A DNA stretch of 19,423 bases from Actinomycetes bacterium (GTDB lineage Bacteria > Actinomycetota > Acidimicrobiia > Acidimicrobiales > RAAP-2), in contig JAJYWG010000113.1 of the NCBI GenBank assembly GCA_021791615.1, forward strand, positions 1 to 19,423. The letters are read 5' to 3'. A model generated the notes under the pieces. That model had not been told where the DNA came from and did not search any database. It saw only the letters and a list, made by a program, of their open reading frames with translations. Numbering within the stretch: position 1 is the first letter of the stretch; every line of letters begins with the position of its first letter. A program made the position numbers and the translations under genes. Positions 13,406 through 19,423 of this stretch are shown here, piece by piece.

Positions 13406-16400
13406 GTGACCAGTCGGCGTGGCGCGCCACGCGGGGTCGGGGGCCGTGTGGGCACGATCGCCGTCGCCGCGGCCATCGCTCTGATGGCGGCCGCCGTGAT
13501 CGGCGCCGGACCGCTCGGCGGCGGGGGAAACCTCGGCGACGCCGGACCCTCCTCGCCCGGGCGCGCCGCGCTCGCAGTGGGGACCCGAGCGGTGCCGGCC
13601 GGCGCCGCTCGGCCGCCGGCCCCCGCCGGGAGCCGGCTGGCCGAAGTCGGGGCTGCCCCTCCGGTGCCGTCGACTGCCGTGGCGATCGGGCCGTTGCCCG
13701 GTCCCACCGAGGTCACCGTCGAAGTGGTCCTTCGCCCGCGCCACCCGCGCGCGCTCTCCCGGTTTGTGGCGGCGGTCTCGGACCCGTCGTCGAGCTCGTA
13801 CCGCCACTACCTGGCCCGCGGCGCGTTTGCCCGACGGTTCGGCCCCACGCCGTCGGCGGTCGCGTCGGTGCGGTCCGCACTGTCGTCGGCGGGTCTGTCG
13901 GTTGGCTCGCTCTCGGCAGACGGTCTGCTGTTGGGAGCGAGCGGGCCGGCCCGCCAGGTGTCGGCCGCCCTGCACGTCGGCTTCGTCCGCTACCGCCTCC
14001 CCGGGGGCCGGGTCGCGTACGCCGCGGATCGAGCGCCCCGGCTCCCGGTTGCAGTGGCTCGCGCCGTGGCCACGGTGAGCGGCATCTCCGACATCGCCCG
14101 AGACCAACCGCAGCTCGCCCTCCCGGCGGCGAGTGGGGCGGCGGGCACGTCGACCTCGCTGACTGCCGCTCCCCGCCAAGCGGTCCCGCAGGCGTCCGAC
14201 GGCGGGCCCGCGGCCTGCGCCACAGCCCAGGCGCTCACGGGGAGCGGGGACGCGTACACCTGGACACAGCTCGCCAAGGCGTATGGGTTCACCACCGCCT
14301 ATGCTGCCGGGCACCTGGGGGCCACAGAGACCATCGGGCTGTTCGAGCTCGAGCCGTACAGCTCCTCGGACGTGACGACGTTCGAGAAGTGCTTCACCCT
14401 GCCGGCCGGTGATTCGTACGGACCGGTCACCAACGTCCCGGTCGACGGCGGTCCGGGGTCGGGCCCGGGATCGGGTGAGGCGAACCTCGACATCGAAGAC
14501 GTGCTGGGCCTCGCCCCTCTCGCCCACGTCATGGTCTACGGCGCTCCGAACACCAACGCGGGCCTCCTCGACGAGTACGACCGGATGGTCACCGACGACA
14601 AGGCCGACGTCATCAGCACGAGCTGGGGCGAGTGCGAGCTGGACGAGACACCGGGGGTGGAGCTGGGCGAGAACGAGATCTTCGCCGAAGCTGCCGCCCA
14701 GGGCCAGAGCATCTTCGCCGCTGCGGGAGACCGCGGTTCCGACGACTGCTACACATCGACACTCAAGACAACCAAGCTCGCCGTCGACGACCCGGCGAGC
14801 CAGCCCTACGTCACCGGCGTCGGGGGGACCTCGCTCACCACACTGGGCTCGCCGCCGACCACCGCGCCGACCGAGTCGGTCTGGAACGAGGGAGACAACG
14901 CGGGCGGAGGCGGTGTCTCTGTCCGCTGGGCCAAGCCCGCTTGGCAGGACGTGAGCGGCTCGCCCCCGCCCTCGACAGGCACGTGCTCGGTCGCACCAGG
15001 CACACCGGCAACCTCGACCAGTTGCCGGCAGGTCCCCGACGTGTCGGCATCCGCCAACCCCAACCACGGCGACGTCATCTACCACGGGAGCTGGTCGGTC
15101 ATCGGGGGGACCAGCGCCGCCGCCCCGCTGTGGGCAGCTCTCGCCGCACTCGGCGACGAGAGCTGCGGTGGCAACGGGCGGGCTTGGGGCTTCGCCAACC
15201 CGCTCCTCTACCGGCTGGGATCGGCCGGCGGCGGCGACTACTACGACATCACCACGGGGAACAACGACCTCGACGCCACGCACGGCACCCTCTACTCGGC
15301 CGGCGTCGGCTGGGACAACGCCTCTGGCTGGGGCGCCCCCGACGGCGCCAACCTGCTCGCGGCGGCATGCGAGGTCCCCGTGCTCACACCGAGCGCTGTG
15401 CTCTCCACGTCAGCCGCCGGCACGAACGGGGTCACCTACTCGCTCGGGTTCACGACGCCGCCGGGCGGGAGCCTCGCCGCCGGGGAGACGGTCACGTTCA
15501 CCGCATCGCCTGGGACCACCTGGCCGTCGACGGCCGCCGACTACAGCGTGCAAGCCCCGTCCGGGACGGCGGTGCCCGTGACCGGCGTCACCGTGCTCGA
15601 CGGCAGCGGCTCTTCCACCCCCGACATCGCGGTCGTCACCCTGGGCGCGGCGGTCGCCGCGTCCACGCGGGTCCTCGTGACGGTGGCCGGGGTGGCCAAC
15701 CCGACCGCTGCGAGGGCCCGTGACCTGGCAGTCACCACGACCGCCGACGGCGTGCCGGCCGACGCGCCGTATGCCATCACGGCCGGACCGCCCGACGTCG
15801 CCACCTCGAGCGTCACGGCTGCCGACCCTTCGGCCACTGCCGGGAGCACGACCGGCGACACCGTCACCGTCACGCTGCGCGACCAGTGGGGAAACCCCAT
15901 CGGGGGGGCGTCGGTACGATTGCACGCGGCGACCGGCACGTCGGGGAGCGCCACCCCGTCGAGCGCGACGACCGCCGCATCGGGCAGCTCGGCGGGAACC
16001 GCGACGTTCACAGTCTCCGATGCCGTGAGCGAGGCCGTCCCCTTCACCGCCACCGACACATCCGCCACAGGCACACCCGGATCGGGGCTGGACATCGGCT
16101 CGGCCACGGTCGACTTCACCCTTCTCACCGCGGCCTCGGCCTCCATGAGCCCGGCGGTTGCCGGAGCGAAGGGGACACTCGACGCAGCGTTCACCACCCC
16201 TGCCGACGGGGCGCTCGGCCCGGGCTCGACCATCGGCATACTGGCGCCCGCCGGGATGTCCCTGCCCGCAACACCCGGCGACTACCACGTGAGCGCAGCG
16301 GGCACCTCGGTCCCGGTGAGCGGCGTGCTGGTCGCAGCTGGTGGCGCCGGGGCACTCGCCGACAAGGCCACGCTCACCTTGGGCTCGTCGCAGGTCGCCG

Positions 16401-19400
16401 CCGGCGAGGGCGTCACCATCGCAGTGACCGATGCGACGGCGCCGGCCCAGATCGCGGGCGGCGGGACAGGCAGTCACGGCCTCGAGGTCGCCCTGGCCAC
16501 CTCGTCCGACCCCGTGCCCGTGCTCGCTCCGCTCTCCCTCACCGCCGGCATCCCGTCGGCAACCGAGTCCAGCGTGGTCGCCGCCGCGCCTTCGGCGCCC
16601 GCCGACGGCGTCACCACCGATGCAGTGACCGTCACCTTGCGCGACGCCGGGGGCAACCCGGCAGTGGCGCGCGACGTGACGCTCGAGGCCGGAGGGGCGG
16701 CCAAGGTCACACCGGCTGCTGCCGTGACGGGCGCGGGCGGCCAGGCCGTCTTCGAGGTGAGCGACGCCACAGCCCAATCGGTGAGCCTGTCGGCTCACGA
16801 CACGACCGACTCGGTGACGATCACAGGGCCCGATCTCGCGTTCACCGACATGAGCGGGGTGACCTACACACTGTCGTCCTACGCGGCCGGTGCACCGACA
16901 GTGTCGATCACAGCCGGGTTCGACCTCGCAGGTGCCGTCCCATCCGGCGGGTCACTTGTCCTCGAAGCGCTCCCGGGCACCGTGCTGCCCACGGCGGCAG
17001 CCGACTACCAGGTGGTCAACGAGAACACCGGCAAGTCCCAGGTCATCGGGTCGGTCGCAACCTCCGAAGGGCCGGGGAGCTCGACGGCCAACATCGCAAC
17101 GATCACGTTGTCCACATCGAACCTCCCAGGCGACGGGGTCGTCGACGTCACAGTGACCGGCACTCGGAACCCGGTTCGGGCCGGAGCGTACGAGGCAGCG
17201 GTGAGCGCGAGCGGGAGCGGGGACACCGTGCCGGCGATCTCCTCACCGGTCGGCATCGTGCCCGGCCCGGTCACAGGGGGCGCATCCACCGTGACGGCGT
17301 CGCCGGCGAGCGTGGTGGCCGGCACGGCTGCCCACGCCACCGTCACCGTCACCGTCACCGACCGCTACGGCAACCCCGTGCCCGGTGCCAGCGTGAGCCT
17401 CGCCCCTTCGGCCGGGAGCCATGCCACCGTCGACCCCTCGGGACCCGTGAGCGCTCCGAACGGCACGGCATCGTTTGCCGTGTCCGACACGACACCCCAG
17501 ACCGTCACCTTCAGCGCTCGAGCAGAGGTCGGCGGCAGCACGACGCCCCTCAGCGCGACGGCATCGGTCGCCTTCACCGCACCGGGTTCGGTCTCGCAGG
17601 TGGCAGGCGACCCTCTCCCGTCGGAGGCCGGCTCTTCAGGGGTCACCCTCGCCGTGAGCTTCACCACGTCGGGCACCGGCCAGCTCCTGGGAGGGTCGGA
17701 CGGGACGCCGACCCTCACGCTGAGCGCGCCTGCCTTTGGTCCGCTTCCGGAGGTGTCGGCCGACTACCAGGTGAGCGACGCCACGTCGGGCTTCGACCTC
17801 GTCCAGGGGGTGACCGTGACGTCGACACGGGCGACGTTGCTCCTTGGAGGATCGGGCATCGGCGCCGGAGACCGGGTCACGGTGGATATCAGCGGCTTGG
17901 GCGACCCCAGCCGCCCCGGCAATTACCCGCTTTCCGTCGCCACGTCCTCGGACACGGTGGCCGCCACGGGGACAGCCGTGGTCACCGCGGACGTCCCCGA
18001 TCCGGCTGACTCCTCGGTCGTCGCCACACCGAGCTCGGCTGCCGCCACCGGCTCGGCCGATGTGTCGGTGACGGTGACCGAGGCCGATGCCCAAGGGAGC
18101 CGGATCGCCGGCGACACGGTGGCCCTCGACCCCACAGCGGCCTCGAACGCCTCGGTCTCCCCCACGTCTCAGGTGACGTCGGCAACAGGGGTGGCGACGT
18201 TTACCGTGGCCGACAGCGTCGTCCAGGACGTGACGCTCACCGCACGCGACACGACAGCCGGTGTGACAGTCGGCTCGGCCACGGTCTCCTTCACGGCGTC
18301 GCCGGGTACGACGGCACTGGCCGACGTGCACGTGAGCCCCGGCACAGACAGCACGTCGTTCGCCGCCGGAGCAACCGTCACCTATGACGTTGCCTTCACC
18401 ACGTCGTCGTCCGGCGCCCTGTCGTCCGGCTCCTCGATCACCTTGGTGGTCCCGACCGGCACCGCCTTGCCGACCACACCGAGCCACTACCGCGTCTCGG
18501 GCAGCGGGGGGACGACCGAGGCGACGGTGACGCAGGTCTCAGGCACGGGATCATCCACATCCCCCCTGGTTGCGACGTTGGGCACGTCGGCCGACGTGCC
18601 GGCGGGGAGCGCTGCGGTGCTGATCGTGACAGGGGCGGCAGACCCGACCAAGGCAGCCACGACACTGACTGCCCGCGTCTTCACGTCTGCCGACACCGCC
18701 CCGGTCTCCTCTGCCCCGTACTCCGTCGTCGCCGGAGCGCCTGACCCCTCTGCGCCGGAGTCCACGGTCGTGGCATCGACCACGTCGGCCGACGTCGGCG
18801 CCACAGTGACGGTGACCGTCACCCTGGCCGATCGCTACGGCAACGCCGTCGCCGGAGCGACGGTTGTCCTCGGCTCCAGTGCTGGCAGCCATGCCGAGAT
18901 CACGCCGGCCAGCGCCACAACGTCGCCCAGCGGTATGGCCGACTTCCGCGTCACGGACAAGACGGCCGAGACGCTCACCCTCTCGGCCACGGTCACCTCG
19001 GTCTCTCCCGAGATCACGCTCGCGACCCAGCCGCACCTCACCTTCACCAGCACGTCATCCACACCGCCACCGTCGACACCTCCGCCCGCTGTCATCCGGG
19101 GGACCGGCTACCGGCTGGTGGCCTCCGACGGGGGGATCTTCAGCTTCGGGGCAGCGCGCTTCTACGGGTCCACCGGGTCCATTGCGCTCAACAAGCCGAT
19201 CGTGGGCATGGCTGCGACGCCCACAGGACAGGGCTACTGGCTGGTGGCCTCCGACGGGGGGATCTTCAGCTTCGGGGCAGCGCGCTTCTACGGGTCCACC
19301 GGGTCCATGACGCTCAACAAGCCCATCGTGGGCATGGCTGCGACGCCCACAGGACAGGGCTACTGGCTGGTGGCCTCCGACGGGGGGATCTTCAGCTTCG

Positions 19401-19423
19401 GGGCAGCGCGCTTCTACGGGTCC
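13406..19423 (+). CDS. Giant secreted sedolisin (S53) protease with Ig-like array and 42-residue repeats, partial, at least 2006 aa
   Basis: One frame without a stop runs to the right edge. Domains: signal sequence (about 17-37, [18 protein letters not shown]); low-complexity Pro/Ala stretch; pro-kumamolisin activation domain (about 98-225, [16 protein letters not shown] and [19 protein letters not shown]); catalytic domain (about 255-655). Catalytic set: E358 and D362 in [10 protein letters not shown], oxyanion D442 in AGDRGSDD, nucleophile S570 in [13 protein letters not shown]. The calcium site near 630-650 is seen in [21 protein letters not shown]53 enzymes are acid-active endopeptidases freed by removal of the prodomain. 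Residues 658-1885 form five alternating pairs of Ig-like modules; a Pro/Ser/Thr linker ([10 protein letters not shown]) leads to 42-residue repeats. No LPXTG or other anchor is in view, so wall attachment is open. GTG 13406 is chosen because a stop lies at 13394; GTG 13400 is possible. Confidence 0.9.
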   Translation, partial: MTSRRGAPRGVGGRVGTIAVAAAIALMAAAVIGAGPLGGGGNLGDAGPSSPGRAALAVGTRAVPAGAARPPAPAGSRLAEVGAAPPVPSTAVAIGPLPGPTEVTVEVVLRPRHPRALSRFVAAVSDPSSSSYRHYLARGAFARRFGPTPSAVASVRSALSSAGLSVGSLSADGLLLGASGPARQVSAALHVGFVRYRLPGGRVAYAADRAPRLPVAVARAVATVSGISDIARDQPQLALPAASGAAGTSTSLTAAPRQAVPQASDGGPAACATAQALTGSGDAYTWTQLAKAYGFTTAYAAGHLGATETIGLFELEPYSSSDVTTFEKCFTLPAGDSYGPVTNVPVDGGPGSGPGSGEANLDIEDVLGLAPLAHVMVYGAPNTNAGLLDEYDRMVTDDKADVISTSWGECELDETPGVELGENEIFAEAAAQGQSIFAAAGDRGSDDCYTSTLKTTKLAVDDPASQPYVTGVGGTSLTTLGSPPTTAPTESVWNEGDNAGGGGVSVRWAKPAWQDVSGSPPPSTGTCSVAPGTPATSTSCRQVPDVSASANPNHGDVIYHGSWSVIGGTSAAAPLWAALAALGDESCGGNGRAWGFANPLLYRLGSAGGGDYYDITTGNNDLDATHGTLYSAGVGWDNASGWGAPDGANLLAAACEVPVLTPSAVLSTSAAGTNGVTYSLGFTTPPGGSLAAGETVTFTASPGTTWPSTAADYSVQAPSGTAVPVTGVTVLDGSGSSTPDIAVVTLGAAVAASTRVLVTVAGVANPTAARARDLAVTTTADGVPADAPYAITAGPPDVATSSVTAADPSATAGSTTGDTVTVTLRDQWGNPIGGASVRLHAATGTSGSATPSSATTAASGSSAGTATFTVSDAVSEAVPFTATDTSATGTPGSGLDIGSATVDFTLLTAASASMSPAVAGAKGTLDAAFTTPADGALGPGSTIGILAPAGMSLPATPGDYHVSAAGTSVPVSGVLVAAGGAGALADKATLTLGSSQVAAGEGVTIAVTDATAPAQIAGGGTGSHGLEVALATSSDPVPVLAPLSLTAGIPSATESSVVAAAPSAPADGVTTDAVTVTLRDAGGNPAVARDVTLEAGGAAKVTPAAAVTGAGGQAVFEVSDATAQSVSLSAHDTTDSVTITGPDLAFTDMSGVTYTLSSYAAGAPTVSITAGFDLAGAVPSGGSLVLEALPGTVLPTAAADYQVVNENTGKSQVIGSVATSEGPGSSTANIATITLSTSNLPGDGVVDVTVTGTRNPVRAGAYEAAVSASGSGDTVPAISSPVGIVPGPVTGGASTVTASPASVVAGTAAHATVTVTVTDRYGNPVPGASVSLAPSAGSHATVDPSGPVSAPNGTASFAVSDTTPQTVTFSARAEVGGSTTPLSATASVAFTAPGSVSQVAGDPLPSEAGSSGVTLAVSFTTSGTGQLLGGSDGTPTLTLSAPAFGPLPEVSADYQVSDATSGFDLVQGVTVTSTRATLLLGGSGIGAGDRVTVDISGLGDPSRPGNYPLSVATSSDTVAATGTAVVTADVPDPADSSVVATPSSAAATGSADVSVTVTEADAQGSRIAGDTVALDPTAASNASVSPTSQVTSATGVATFTVADSVVQDVTLTARDTTAGVTVGSATVSFTASPGTTALADVHVSPGTDSTSFAAGATVTYDVAFTTSSSGALSSGSSITLVVPTGTALPTTPSHYRVSGSGGTTEATVTQVSGTGSSTSPLVATLGTSADVPAGSAAVLIVTGAADPTKAATTLTARVFTSADTAPVSSAPYSVVAGAPDPSAPESTVVASTTSADVGATVTVTVTLADRYGNAVAGATVVLGSSAGSHAEITPASATTSPSGMADFRVTDKTAETLTLSATVTSVSPEITLATQPHLTFTSTSSTPPPSTPPPAVIRGTGYRLVASDGGIFSFGAARFYGSTGSIALNKPIVGMAATPTGQGYWLVASDGGIFSFGAARFYGSTGSMTLNKPIVGMAATPTGQGYWLVASDGGIFSFGAARFYGS
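15374..19060 (+). repeat. Five alternating pairs of two Ig-like protein modules (X and B) in the sedolisin
   Basis: Approximate order: X1 15374-15796, B1 to 16129, X2 to 16549, B2 to 16840, X3 to 17270, B3 to 17580, X4 to 18000, B4 to 18300, X5 to 18735, B5 to 19060. B modules resemble bacterial Ig-like/invasin (Big_1) domains: [32 protein letters not shown] and [16 protein letters not shown], each later followed by a TFTVSD-like strand. X modules share a FTT-G-L-G start and a (A/P)xDYxV line: AADYSV, PGDYHV, AADYQV, SADYQV and, in X5, PSHYRV. I do not recognise a named family for X. The copies are diverged at protein and DNA level, so the array is old. Confidence 0.7.
19106..19423 (+). repeat. 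126-bp direct repeats encoding 42-residue units, at least 2.5 copies
   Basis: Units start at 19106, 19232 and 19358 (truncated by the window). They are almost identical at DNA level; differences include CGG/TGG near the start and ATTGCG/ATGACG in the middle. Each encodes a unit with [24 protein letters not shown] and [15 protein letters not shown]. Units of this kind recur in secreted actinobacterial proteins and look like beta-propeller blades, by inference from their length and Trp/Gly pattern. Confidence 0.95.

Noticed and set aside
13349..15283. 644-codon open frame opposite the sedolisin prodomain and protease
   Set aside because: The plus strand encodes a full catalytic set in frame. 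The minus frame is low complexity and starts and ends without signals, so it is a codon-bias shadow.
15886..18009. 707-codon plus-strand frame inside the Ig array
   Set aside because: Its product is an Arg/His/Gly-rich string with no fold, out of frame with the Ig-like modules that align with each other.

Overview
The window is GC-rich with strong codon bias and looks like a chromosomal segment of an actinobacterium. Supporting signs are a mycothiol-type (MshB/Mca-like) deacetylase, several genes whose TANNNT -10 box lies only 5-6 nt before the start codon (leaderless pattern), and GTG/TTG starts. The 42-residue '[15 protein letters not shown]' repeats recall secreted proteins of Acidimicrobiia, so that class is my best guess. 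This is inference from memory, not a search result.

Layout. Positions 1-3355 are the end of an integrated mobile element: a toprim-type primase (+) converges on a tyrosine integrase (-), and the integrase lies directly downstream of the 3' end of a tRNA-Arg(CCT) gene, the likely attachment site. The rest of the element lies left of the window. Positions 3356-7119 hold small-molecule enzymes: a SAM-dependent methyltransferase whose C-terminus has grown through an 18-bp minisatellite and reads into the tRNA, a SRPBCC protein, a divergent nitroreductase, and an amidohydrolase with a TTG start. Positions 7154-9349 (-) encode a large lipoprotein with a lipase-like serine nucleophile elbow. Divergent from it, after a 245-bp leader that may fold, is ahcY (S-adenosylhomocysteine hydrolase).

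Positions 11179-13339 hold a small membrane protein, an FxsA-family membrane protein and a PIG-L deacetylase, separated by short tandem repeats. From 13406 to the right edge runs one open frame of at least 2006 codons with no stop. It encodes a secreted sedolisin (S53) protease with an activation prodomain, a complete Glu/Asp/Ser catalytic set, five alternating pairs of two Ig-like modules, a Pro/Ser/Thr linker and the start of a 42-residue repeat array. This giant protein and its divergent promoter shared with the PIG-L gene are the most striking part of the window.

The genes do not form one pathway. Most are single transcription units, many divergent or convergent. ahcY recycles the S-adenosylhomocysteine produced by methyltransferases such as the one at 3318-4232, but nothing in the sequence ties them together beyond that. 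No CRISPR array, rRNA, transposase or recognised defence system is visible.
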